Translations under genes and position numbers: made by a program
Shown: positions 1 through 6,020 of the stretch, in pieces
Position numbering within the stretch: position 1 is the stretch's first letter
How the letters are laid out: each line of letters opens with the position of its first letter
The notes under the pieces: model-generated
Told to the model about the DNA's origin: nothing
Seen by the model: only the letters and a program-made list of their open reading frames with translations
Databases searched by the model: none
NCBI GenBank assembly: GCA_902772085.1
Contig: CACXZL010000117.1
Location: 1 to 6,020, forward strand
DNA: 6,020 nt
Source of the DNA: an uncultured Coriobacteriaceae bacterium
GTDB taxonomy: Bacteria > Actinomycetota > Coriobacteriia > Coriobacteriales > Atopobiaceae
Direction of reading: 5' to 3'

Positions 1-1408
1 TTGCACCCATTGCCGCGTCATGTCTGGACTCCAAAGGCGTCACGTCCTCGGCAAGCGCCGCCGCAGGCTCGTCATCCTCACGCTCTTCGTCGGTAAGCAG
101 CGCCTCACGCGTGCGCATCGAGGCTGATCGGATACCCACGAGAGACGAGCGATCTATGTGAATCCTTGCAGCCTCTTCAGCCTTGCGACGCTCCAGCAAC
201 GCCGCTATCTCCTCGTCTACAAACTTCCCCTGATACTTGGCAAGTGGGCGCGCCTTGAGCGCATGCGCATCGCCCATGGCCTCGCGCATACGGCAATCGA
301 TCGCATGCATGAGTGCCCCAAGCTCCTTGCTTGTGTCGAAGCGACGGCAAGGGACACGTCTCCACCAGAAACCGCGTTCGCAAAGATACGACTCCGCATC
401 GCTCAAAGCATACTCTGCATCCGGATGAGGTGTCGACGTCCAGAAGATCGCAGAAGGATACATTGTGTAGGAGTTTCGGACGGGTCCGCCAAAGAGACCG
501 TCTATGTAGTCAATCTTGCGACGTTTATGGCAATGCCACACCATCTTCGCAAACACCCGACTGCACACCTCGGCCACATCGTCCCTGTGCTCTCGTATGA
601 AACGCGAACGGTCAGCCCGATAGCGCGAAAGCGCACAGTGCGCATCAAGGATTTCTTGTGCCGTCGGCAGATTCTCCACGGAAGTAGCTGGCCATACGGT
701 CAGGTCATGGGCCAACAACACGCTCTGCGCTTTCGCGAGAAGTGCGACGTGCGAGGAGAAGGACGCCTCGAGCGAGTCGGCGAGAAGGTTCTTGTCGAGA
801 TCGTGGTAGATCACATAATCGTGCATCCACCGAGACAGGTGTGAGTCGAACGACGCACTGATGCCTGCATACTCTTGAGAAAGCCGCCTAAGCGTCGCGA
901 ACCCTTGCGCTCCCTGCTCCACTCCTATACCACATATAATCTCATGAGCGTATATGTAGAGGAAGGAAAGTGGAGCGTACGTCGTACTACCCGACCGATA
1001 TTTCGAACGCCATGTAAAGTAACAGCGCAGGTCGTAATCGCCCAGATCCTCGTAGGTGCCGCAAAAACGATAGAGCTCGCTCTTCCCCTCAAAGTCGTCT
1101 TCGAAGTCTTCCATGTACTTGCCTTGCTCATAGAAGATGCGACTGCCACTTGCGCCATACGTGTACATCCGATCGTAGTTGGACACGCTTCGCGCTATGT
1201 CACGCATGTGGTGGTATTGGGCGGGCATGGCATGCCTCTGCGCGCGCGTCTCCACTCGAGGACGCAGCGACGCGTACTCTCGCTGTTTTAGAACCTGAGC
1301 GCCCGTACGCAGAATCGGCTCGTCCGTATACACGCGGTCGGCAAATGTCCGAGAATTCATCATACGTTCGCTCGACAATATCTCATCTGCTATATCCTGC
1401 GCCCGCAC
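1..1408 (-). CDS. TerB N-terminal/C-terminal domain protein, partial (C-terminus beyond left edge)
   Basis: A frame without stops covers 469 codons from 1408 to the left edge. The TerB-N domain spans roughly residues 66-210: it carries FYEQGKYMEDFEDDF (about 92-106), then LRCYFTWRSKYRSG (about 127-140), a hydrophobic FLYIYAHEII stretch, and WMHDYVIYHDL (about 194-204), all typical of this family. The middle part has the family-like stretch DGLFGGPVRNSYTMYPSAIF (about 303-322). From about residue 427, IDRSSLVGIR followed by an acidic segment resembles the beginning of TerB-C, which would continue outside the window. TerB-type domains are linked by comparative genomics to tellurite/stress-response and membrane-associated systems; the biochemical role is unknown. 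I chose the GTG start at 1408 because a strong ribosome site lies 5 bases before it; ATG pairs at 1363/1360 are in frame but lack a good site. It follows metK by 50 bases on the same strand. Family call confident, function not known. Confidence 0.87.
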   Translation of the reverse strand, partial: MRAQDIADEILSSERMMNSRTFADRVYTDEPILRTGAQVLKQREYASLRPRVETRAQRHAMPAQYHHMRDIARSVSNYDRMYTYGASGSRIFYEQGKYMEDFEDDFEGKSELYRFCGTYEDLGDYDLRCYFTWRSKYRSGSTTYAPLSFLYIYAHEIICGIGVEQGAQGFATLRRLSQEYAGISASFDSHLSRWMHDYVIYHDLDKNLLADSLEASFSSHVALLAKAQSVLLAHDLTVWPATSVENLPTAQEILDAHCALSRYRADRSRFIREHRDDVAEVCSRVFAKMVWHCHKRRKIDYIDGLFGGPVRNSYTMYPSAIFWTSTPHPDAEYALSDAESYLCERGFWWRRVPCRRFDTSKELGALMHAIDCRMREAMGDAHALKARPLAKYQGKFVDEEIAALLERRKAEEAARIHIDRSSLVGIRSASMRTREALLTDEEREDDEPAAALAEDVTPLESRHDAAMGA

Positions 1409-1413
1409 AGGAT

Positions 1414-1420
1414 CTCCCTT
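1414..1420 (-). promoter_or_regulatory. Ribosome binding site that decides the GTG start of the TerB-type gene
   Basis: The minus strand reads AAGGGAG, then five bases, then GTG at 1408. No comparable purine-rich site precedes the in-frame ATG codons at 1363 and 1360, so the GTG start, which adds 15 residues, is preferred. It sits in the 50-base gap after the metK stop, in which I see no terminator hairpin. Confidence 0.6.
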
Positions 1421-1458
1421 CACACAAGGACACCGAACAGAAGACGCCGCGATTGAGA

Positions 1459-2700
1459 CTACGCCACAGCCGCGCGCAGCTCCTCGATGCGATTGGTGCG
1501 TTCCCACGTGAAGTCCACGTCCTCACGACCAAAATGGCCGTAGGCTGCCGTCTTGCGAAAAACTGGTTTTCTCAAGTCAAGATCCCGTATGATCGCTCCA
1601 GGTCGCAAGTCAAACACTTTGCTTACGGCATCCACAAGCAGTTGCTCATCCACTTCAGCAGTACCGAACGTATCCACCATGACCGAGAGCGGGTGACTTA
1701 CCCCAATCGCATATGCGAGTTGCACTTCGCAACGATGTGCAAGCCCAGCAGCCACGATGTTTTTTGCCACCCACCGAGCCGCGTAGGCACCAGAGCGATC
1801 CACTTTGGTGCAATCCTTCCCGCTGAACGCGCCCCCTCCATGACGTCCGGCACCACCGTAGGTATCTACGATGATCTTGCGACCCGTGAGACCGGTATCG
1901 CCCATGGGGCCGCCGACGACAAACCTTCCCGTGGGATTCACGTATATCCGGGCCTCTCCCCATTCGATGCCCGCCTCGTCAAGCACCGGCGCTATCACGT
2001 GGTGAAGCATATCCGCCTTGATGACGTCCATGTCATGCACCTCTTCCGCATGCTGGGTGGAGACCACGACGGCGGTGACTTCCACTGGACGGTCGTCTTC
2101 GTAACGTACCGTCACCTGGGTCTTGCCGTCCGGCCTGAGGTATTTCAGCGTTGCGTCCTTGCGCACGGCAGCGAGACGCTGCGCCATCCTCTGGGCGAGA
2201 TAGGCCGGCATGGGCATGAGCGTGGCCGTCTCATCGGTGGCATAGCCAAACATCATCCCCTGATCACCCGCACCTATGCGATCAAGCTCGTCGGCATCGG
2301 CCCTGGCATAGGTACCGTCCACCCCTTGCGCGATGTCGGGGCTTTGTTCGTGGATCATGTTTATGACTCCGCAAGTCTCGCAGTCAAAACCGTATTTTGC
2401 GCGGTCATAGCCAATATCACGAACGACATCACGGACGATCTTCTGTATGTCGATATATGCCTGCGTTCGAATCTCACCGGCAACGATAACGGTACCCGTC
2501 GTAAGGAACGTCTCGCAGGCACACCGCACGCTTGCCAGCGACGCAGGCGTGCCGTCGGGGGCAATGTAACCATCTGCCTCAAGCTGAGCCTCCTTTTCGA
2601 GTATCGCATCGAGTATCGCATCTGAGATCTGGTCGGCCATCTTGTCGGGATGCCCTTCGGTCACGCTCTCAGAGGTAAACAGGTAGTTCTTGCCAGCCAT
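1459..2700 (-). CDS. metK: S-adenosylmethionine synthetase (methionine adenosyltransferase)
   Basis: This cytosolic enzyme makes S-adenosylmethionine from methionine and ATP, releasing phosphate and pyrophosphate. The 413-residue product shows the N-terminal HPDK motif (17-20), the first family signature GAGDQGMMFGYA (143-154), the conserved STQHAEE (214-220), the GRFVVGGPMGDTGLTGRK region (258-274), the phosphate-binding signature GGGAFSGKD (288-296) and the C-terminal TAAYGHFGRE (384-393). The start is the ATG at 2700, with AAGGA at 2708-2712 seven bases upstream; an upstream extension in frame runs through the terminator and is not protein-like. It is about 29 residues longer than the E. 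coli enzyme, mostly from an 18-residue insertion near residues 38-58 and a longer loop before GAGDQG. The usual proline after GKD is cysteine (297). Expression should be set by the SAM riboswitch in its leader. The identification is essentially certain. Confidence 0.98.
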   Translation of the reverse strand: MAGKNYLFTSESVTEGHPDKMADQISDAILDAILEKEAQLEADGYIAPDGTPASLASVRCACETFLTTGTVIVAGEIRTQAYIDIQKIVRDVVRDIGYDRAKYGFDCETCGVINMIHEQSPDIAQGVDGTYARADADELDRIGAGDQGMMFGYATDETATLMPMPAYLAQRMAQRLAAVRKDATLKYLRPDGKTQVTVRYEDDRPVEVTAVVVSTQHAEEVHDMDVIKADMLHHVIAPVLDEAGIEWGEARIYVNPTGRFVVGGPMGDTGLTGRKIIVDTYGGAGRHGGGAFSGKDCTKVDRSGAYAARWVAKNIVAAGLAHRCEVQLAYAIGVSHPLSVMVDTFGTAEVDEQLLVDAVSKVFDLRPGAIIRDLDLRKPVFRKTAAYGHFGREDVDFTWERTNRIEELRAAVA

Positions 2701-2737
2701 TGCATGTTCCTTCCCGCGCGATGCGCTTTTGGGGGAC

Positions 2738-2774
2738 AAAAAAACGCCCCTGTGCTTAAGCCTTCGGGGGCGTT
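2738..2774 (-). terminator. Intrinsic terminator of the metK riboswitch
   Basis: On the minus strand AACGCCCC (2774-2767) pairs perfectly with GGGGCGTT (2750-2743), eight base pairs around a 16-base loop, followed by a run of seven T (2744-2738). It lies between the SAM aptamer and metK and is therefore a regulated attenuator and not the end of a gene. The CCCCG at the start of the stem can alternatively pair with CGGGG in the 3' strand of aptamer helix P1 (2801-2797), which gives a plausible antiterminator when SAM is absent. Confidence 0.9.
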
Positions 2775-2797
2775 CGTGAGAAATGATCACGTTCTAC

Positions 2798-2944
2798 CCC
2801 GTCTTCCAGTCCCCCTGCTCTCAAGTCAAACAAGGACTGCCGAGAATTAGCACCTTTCCCTTCGTTCCAAAGGGAGGTTGCCGGAGTGTCATAGGGCTCG
2901 GTCCCTCGACTCTATGCGTATAAGATATAACGCCTCTTGACGAG
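2798..2944 (-). ncRNA. SAM-I (S-box) riboswitch aptamer in the metK leader
   Basis: The RNA binds S-adenosylmethionine and turns off metK. Matches to the S-box consensus on the minus strand, in order: CTCGTCAAGAG (P1 5' strand and junction, 2944-2934), GAGGGACCGAGCCC (2908-2895), CGGCAACC (2884-2877), AAGGTGCTAATTC (about 2857-2845) and CTGGAAGACGGG (2809-2798). P1 forms as CTCGTC with GACGGG (six pairs, one wobble). P2a is GAGT with ACTC, P3 is TCCCTT with AAGGGA, and P4 begins with CAGTCC and closes with GGACTG. It is longer than the usual roughly 100-120 bases because P4 is long and an extra hairpin (2916-2933) sits between AAGAG and P2a. Its position ahead of a terminator and metK fits the classic transcription-attenuation type. 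No alignment was run, but the order of conserved blocks leaves little doubt. Confidence 0.95.
2916..2933 (-). other. Extra stem-loop inserted in the SAM riboswitch core
   Basis: Minus-strand GCGTTATATCTTATACGC folds as GCGT(T)ATA with TATACGC, seven pairs, one bulged T and a three-base loop. In standard S-box RNAs the conserved AAGAG runs directly into helix P2a; here this hairpin plus three bases (ATA) intervenes. The assignment depends on P1 being CTCGTC/GACGGG, which is the only good P1 pairing I found. Confidence 0.6.
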
Positions 2945-2951
2945 TGATTTC

Positions 2952-2980
2952 ATTGTACAGCATGGCAGCCTTCCTCATAA
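2952..2980 (-). promoter_or_regulatory. Putative sigma-70-type promoter of the metK riboswitch transcript
   Basis: On the minus strand TTATGA (2980-2975) and TACAAT (2957-2952) are separated by 17 bases. The -10 box matches the consensus at five of six positions; the -35 box is weak. Transcription would begin near 2945, immediately before the first base of helix P1 at 2944, which agrees with a riboswitch leader. The -35 box overlaps the final codon and stop of the helicase gene. No other hexamer pair nearby gives a full P1. Confidence 0.6.
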
Positions 2981-5539
2981 GTCCATCAGCTCCTCCACAA
3001 AGCCAACGGAGTAACGTGAAAACACCGCCTCTCCCTCGGTCTGGGTGGCATCCAAATCAACGTCGGCGTAAATACCGTAGTCACGATAGCCCTCAACGTC
3101 ATGGAACATCTGTTTCACATGCCATACATGCGCAGGTCTCTCATCAGACTCGTCCACTTCGAAGAAAGACGTCGAACGTGCATCCGCATCGAGCAGTATC
3201 TCTTCATGCTCGTCATAATATGCGTCGAGTGCCGTCCTCCATCGCGGATAACGCCACCCCCACTGCTCGTCCAGCTCACCGAGCGCTCGGGCATCGTCAT
3301 GGGCGGCCAGCCTCACCCGTGCAAAGAGCGCGTTGCGCACGAGCAGCGTCACGGCGCGGCGATTGTGCACGACCTCGTCAGGTGCGGGTGGCGGCGCGAT
3401 GGCATCGTCGGAAAGCTCTCCTGCACGCGACCATTCATCCACCAGGCTGGAGTCAACGGAACGTACCATCAGCCCGAGCCAGGCTATGATGTCTTCCAGG
3501 CGCTCGTCACGCGCGTCGAGGGGAAGCGTACGGTCAAGCGCACGATAAGCCTCGGACAGATAGCGCAGCAGAATGCCCTCCGCACGAGCGATATTGCATC
3601 GCTGGATGTATCCCTTGAAGTCCGATGCCGTCTCCAGCATTTCGCGCAAGACCGACTTCGGACGTGGCTCGTAGTCGTTTGCCCAAGGCACCTTCTCGCA
3701 ATACTGCGCAAACGCCGCACCGATCAGCTCTTCCAGAGGTTTGGGATACGTCACGTCCTGCAACCGCTCCAGACGTTCCTCGTATTCCACGCCGTCCGCC
3801 TTCATCCGCGCCATGGCCTCGTTTCTTGCGGTCTTCTCCTGTGCCCTCAGAATCTGATACGGGTCTTCTAGCGTGGCCTCCACCAGAGAGATGGCGTCCA
3901 TGGCATACGAGTCGCCGTCACGGTCGAGCAGCTCGAGCGCCGCGAGAAGGAACGGAGACAACGGCTGGTCGAGCGCAAAGTCGGTCGGAACGTCCACCGT
4001 GGTATAGAAGTCAACGAAGCCGTCCTTCTCTTCGCGCTTCACGACCCCCGCATCCATAAGCGTGGCAAAGATCTCGTCCGTCCGCGCGAGGAGCTCCTCC
4101 TTTTGCTCATCTGTCTGCGCCGAGGCACCTATGAGCTCACGCATGCGCTCGAGCGCGTCTCCCCCTTGGCTCACCTCCGCAAGCACCATGGAGTGCGACA
4201 CCTTCATGCGGGGACGCAAGGGTTCGGGAGCGGCTTCCATGAGCCTGTCAAACGTGGCCTTGGTCCATCCCACAAATCCTTCAGGGGGCTTGCTCACGCG
4301 TATCTTGCGCGCGCGTTTGGGATCTCCCCCCGCCTTGGCGAGCGCTCGCGCCTTCTCCACGTCATAGACGGTGGCCTGGGCAAGCACCACTCCCTCGGTG
4401 TCGAATCCCGCACGTCCCGCACGCCCGGCGATTTGATGAAACTCGCGCGCATTGAGCCTTCTCTGCCGCACGCCGTCATACTTTGCGAGAGCCGTGAGCA
4501 AAACCGTATGAATGGGCACGTTGATGCCAACTCCCAAGGTGTCGGTCCCGCAGATGACTGGCAGAAGCCCCTGCTGGGCAAGCTTTTCAACCAAGAGGCG
4601 ATAACGGGGAAGCATGCCAGCATGGTGAACTCCCACACCGGTAAGCAGCAGACGCTGAAGCGTCTTGCCAAATGCCGTGGAGAAGCGCGTGCCCTTGCAC
4701 GCCTGCTTGAGTGCATCGCGCTGCTCCCTCGTTGAGACGCCGTAGCTCGCCAACGCCTGCGCGCTTTTGAGCGCGGCATCCTGGGCAAAATGGACTATGT
4801 AGATAGGCGCCTTGCCATCGCGCAGCGCCAGCTCCACGGTCGCCTCCAGAGGCGTCTCCACGAACTCATACGACAAGGGCACGGGACGCGGTGCGTCAAG
4901 CACGAGGTCCACATCGGTGCCGGTACGTTCCTGAAGCGAGTCCGCGATGCTCGTGACGTCCCCCAGCGTCGCGCTCATGAGCAAGAACTTTGTCCCGCGC
5001 AACGCAAGCAGGGGCACTTGCCATGCCCATCCGCGGTCTGGGTCTCCATAGTAGTGAAACTCGTCCATGACGGCCCAGGCAACGTTCGTGTCCTCACCCT
5101 CGCGAAGAGCTTGGTTTGCCAGTATTTCCGCCGTACAGCAAATCACTGGAGCCGATGGGTTTATGGATGCGTCGCCTGTGATCATGCCCACGTTCTCACG
5201 GCCAAAGACCTCCACGAGATCAAAGAACTTCTCGCTGACGAGAGCCTTGATGGGCGCCGTATAGTAGGAAGTATAGTCGGCGCACAGGGCCATAAAGCAC
5301 ATGCCAAGAGCGACCATCGACTTGCCCGATCCGGTGGGCGTGCCCAGAATCACGTGGTTTCCCATCGCAAGCGAGAGCAGTGCCTCCTCCTGATGCTCCC
5401 AAAGCTCAAGACCGCGCGCCTCCACCCACTCCATAAAAAGCTCAAGTGCCTCCTCGCCCTCGAGAGGAGAGGCGCCGTTTTCAAAATCGGGAGCCAAGGC
5501 ACCAAGCGACCCATGGGCGAACGCGTCGATTTGAGACAT
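2975..5539 (-). CDS. DEAD/DEAH-box RNA helicase, Ski2/Mtr4-like with DUF3516 C-terminus
   Basis: A superfamily 2 ATP-dependent helicase, 854 residues, expected in the cytosol and acting on structured RNA in processing or decay. The first RecA-like domain holds Walker A GTPTGSGKS (66-74), motif Ia TAPIKAL (94-100), motif II DEFH (159-162) and motif III SAT (189-191). The second holds HHAG (305-308), a mark of the Ski2-like group, motif V GTDTLGVGIN (331-340) and motif VI QIAGRAGRAG (369-378). Residues from about 390 on form a long, charged, mostly helical region matching the DUF3516 type seen in actinobacterial helicases; no zinc-binding cysteine cluster is visible. The start is the ATG at 5539, preceded by GAGGAGGT at 5550-5543; the frame stays open to 5827 but that part is not protein-like and crosses the promoter. 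All catalytic motifs appear intact. Substrate is unknown. No terminator follows before the metK promoter. I am sure of the helicase class, less of the exact role. Confidence 0.93.
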   Translation of the reverse strand: MSQIDAFAHGSLGALAPDFENGASPLEGEEALELFMEWVEARGLELWEHQEEALLSLAMGNHVILGTPTGSGKSMVALGMCFMALCADYTSYYTAPIKALVSEKFFDLVEVFGRENVGMITGDASINPSAPVICCTAEILANQALREGEDTNVAWAVMDEFHYYGDPDRGWAWQVPLLALRGTKFLLMSATLGDVTSIADSLQERTGTDVDLVLDAPRPVPLSYEFVETPLEATVELALRDGKAPIYIVHFAQDAALKSAQALASYGVSTREQRDALKQACKGTRFSTAFGKTLQRLLLTGVGVHHAGMLPRYRLLVEKLAQQGLLPVICGTDTLGVGINVPIHTVLLTALAKYDGVRQRRLNAREFHQIAGRAGRAGFDTEGVVLAQATVYDVEKARALAKAGGDPKRARKIRVSKPPEGFVGWTKATFDRLMEAAPEPLRPRMKVSHSMVLAEVSQGGDALERMRELIGASAQTDEQKEELLARTDEIFATLMDAGVVKREEKDGFVDFYTTVDVPTDFALDQPLSPFLLAALELLDRDGDSYAMDAISLVEATLEDPYQILRAQEKTARNEAMARMKADGVEYEERLERLQDVTYPKPLEELIGAAFAQYCEKVPWANDYEPRPKSVLREMLETASDFKGYIQRCNIARAEGILLRYLSEAYRALDRTLPLDARDERLEDIIAWLGLMVRSVDSSLVDEWSRAGELSDDAIAPPPAPDEVVHNRRAVTLLVRNALFARVRLAAHDDARALGELDEQWGWRYPRWRTALDAYYDEHEEILLDADARSTSFFEVDESDERPAHVWHVKQMFHDVEGYRDYGIYADVDLDATQTEGEAVFSRYSVGFVEELMDL

Positions 5540-5570
5540 GTGACCTCCTCGTGCTTCTGCATGCGTCTGA

Positions 5571-5579
5571 ATAATACCA
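5571..5579 (-). promoter_or_regulatory. Putative extended -10 promoter of the helicase gene
   Basis: The minus strand has TGGTATTAT, an extended -10 element (TG, one base, TATTAT) with five of six matches to TATAAT. At the 17-base spacing the -35 hexamer would be TGGTTT, which is poor, as is common for extended -10 promoters. The start point would be near 5564, leaving a leader of about 25 bases that contains the GAGGAGGT ribosome site. Confidence 0.5.
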
Positions 5580-5672
5580 TGCCAACAAGGGCCAAACCAG
5601 GTAGGGTGACGGACGACGGCTTCCCCCTGAAGTAGCGTCATAATCCGTAAGGCGCCTTGGAAAGCTATCGCG

Positions 5673-5724
5673 CAGTCCCGCATGGACGAGGACTGTTTGA
5701 GCACGGCGCTTGCCCATGGCGCCG
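5673..5724. repeat. Two adjacent hairpins with complementary loops
   Basis: On the minus strand the first hairpin (5724-5704) has the loop CATGGGCAA and the second (5695-5673) the loop TCGTCCATGCG. CATGGG of the first loop can pair with TCCATG of the second (five standard pairs and one wobble), so a kissing interaction is possible. CATG is self-complementary, so part of this match could be chance. Confidence 0.4.
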
Positions 5725-5751
5725 AAAGGATTTGTCGCTCCCCATCACCGC

Positions 5752-5901
5752 CTACATGGTAAGAATGTACTCTGCGAGCAGATAGATGAACGCGATGATC
5801 GCGTAGGTCTGGAGAATGCCCTTCCACTCCGTCACGAGAAGTCCGGCAAACTCACGAAGAAACGCATTTGGCCAGAAGTAGGCCTTTGTCTTGCTGCCCA
5901 T
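5752..5901 (-). CDS. Small hypothetical protein with one C-terminal membrane segment
   Basis: From the ATG at 5901 this gives 49 residues. I do not recognise the family. The N-terminal half is polar and aromatic (KTKAYFWPNAFLREF, residues 4-18); residues about 29-48 are almost entirely hydrophobic (ILQTYAIIAFIYLLAEYILT) and should span the membrane, so it is probably a membrane-anchored microprotein. The ATG at 5901 is chosen because GAGGG lies eight bases upstream and codon use downstream looks like that of the neighbours. Other in-frame starts exist: ATG at 5916 and GTG at 5994 (80 residues), and the frame is open to the window edge, so a longer protein starting outside cannot be excluded. 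It points the same way as the helicase, 212 bases ahead of it, but the helicase appears to have its own promoter. The real uncertainty is the start and whether it is expressed. Confidence 0.5.
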   Translation of the reverse strand: MGSKTKAYFWPNAFLREFAGLLVTEWKGILQTYAIIAFIYLLAEYILTM

Positions 5902-6020
5902 GCCCTCTACCCTCATACCCGCTTGTTGGGCGCACACATAGCCGCGAAACACGTGATAATTGGTAGTAGAGAAACCTACGGAGACCTCACTCACGTCACG
6001 CCCCGCATGGCGCTCTATGA

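Larger units (their letters stand above)
5540..5751 (-). other. Non-coding spacer rich in inverted repeats
   Basis: These 212 bases between the small membrane protein and the helicase show no convincing coding frame. Three structured spots are visible: a hairpin CGGCGC/GCGCCG at 5704-5724 with a nine-base loop; a hairpin CAGTCC/GGACTG at 5673-5695 with an eleven-base loop; and a perfect ten-base palindrome AAGGCGCCTT at 5649-5658. Further left, GACG with CGTC encloses a CTTC/GAAG hairpin near 5612-5636. None of the hairpins is followed by a T run on either strand, so they do not look like ordinary terminators. It might be a leader, a small RNA or a weak end of the upstream transcript. Confidence 0.45.

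Noticed and set aside
158..844. A 228-codon open frame on the plus strand
   Set aside because: The minus strand here encodes the TerB-type protein with clear family motifs; the plus frame has none.
875..1291. A 138-codon plus-strand frame
   Set aside because: It lies opposite the strongest part of the TerB-N domain and shows no family features.
2599..2622. Perfect tandem duplication of 12 bases inside metK
   Set aside because: It encodes the doubled ILDA/DAIL pattern that is conserved in MetK (ISDAILDAIL), so it reflects protein conservation and not a recent repeat expansion.
1150..2625. A 491-codon open frame on the plus strand
   Set aside because: It is antisense to metK and the TerB-type gene; its product is low in recognizable motifs and rich in His and Arg as expected of a shadow of a GC-rich coding region.
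2701..2790. Upstream in-frame extension of metK by 30 codons
   Set aside because: It covers the terminator stem and T run; the ATG at 2700 has its own ribosome site and begins exactly where MetK proteins begin.
5673..5724. Hairpins considered as terminators of the small membrane protein gene
   Set aside because: Neither stem is followed by a T run on the minus strand, so an intrinsic terminator is not supported.
5540..5751. A tRNA, SRP RNA or 6S RNA in the spacer
   Set aside because: I found no T-arm sequence, no SRP tetraloop motif and no long 6S-type closing stem.
5540..5827. N-terminal extension of the helicase frame by 96 codons
   Set aside because: The added residues do not look like protein, they cross the promoter and inverted repeats, and a near-perfect ribosome site sits right before the ATG at 5539.

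Overview
The window is bacterial, about 57% GC, and every gene I can support is on the minus strand, so transcription runs from the right edge to the left edge. A very high-GC-lineage helicase type (Ski2/Mtr4-like with the C-terminal extension called DUF3516, typical of Actinobacteria), an S-box riboswitch on metK and moderate GC together suggest an actinobacterium of the Coriobacteriia type (Olsenella/Atopobium/Collinsella relatives). That assignment is an inference from family knowledge, not a measured result.

Layout in order of transcription. (1) 5752-5901: a small hypothetical protein with one C-terminal membrane segment; its frame stays open upstream to the window edge. (2) 5540-5751: a non-coding spacer with several inverted repeats and, close to the helicase, an extended -10 promoter. 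(3) 2975-5539: an 854-residue superfamily 2 RNA helicase. (4) 2738-2980: a promoter, a SAM-I (S-box) riboswitch and its intrinsic terminator, forming the metK leader. (5) 1459-2700: metK, S-adenosylmethionine synthetase. (6) from 1408 off the left edge: a TerB-N/TerB-C-type protein, 50 bases behind metK with no visible terminator in between. This last gene has no stop in the window and most of it lacks any ATG-to-stop frame, so a simple ORF listing would miss it.

Functionally, the metK leader is a self-contained feedback circuit: S-adenosylmethionine made by MetK should bind the leader RNA, stabilise helix P1 and let the terminator form. The TerB-type gene may share this control by read-through from metK. 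The helicase is probably a separate housekeeping RNA-processing gene. The most notable points are an extra stem-loop inserted inside the conserved core of the SAM riboswitch, the metK/TerB-type gene linkage, and the structured spacer before the helicase. I do not see a mobile element, CRISPR array, tRNA or rRNA.
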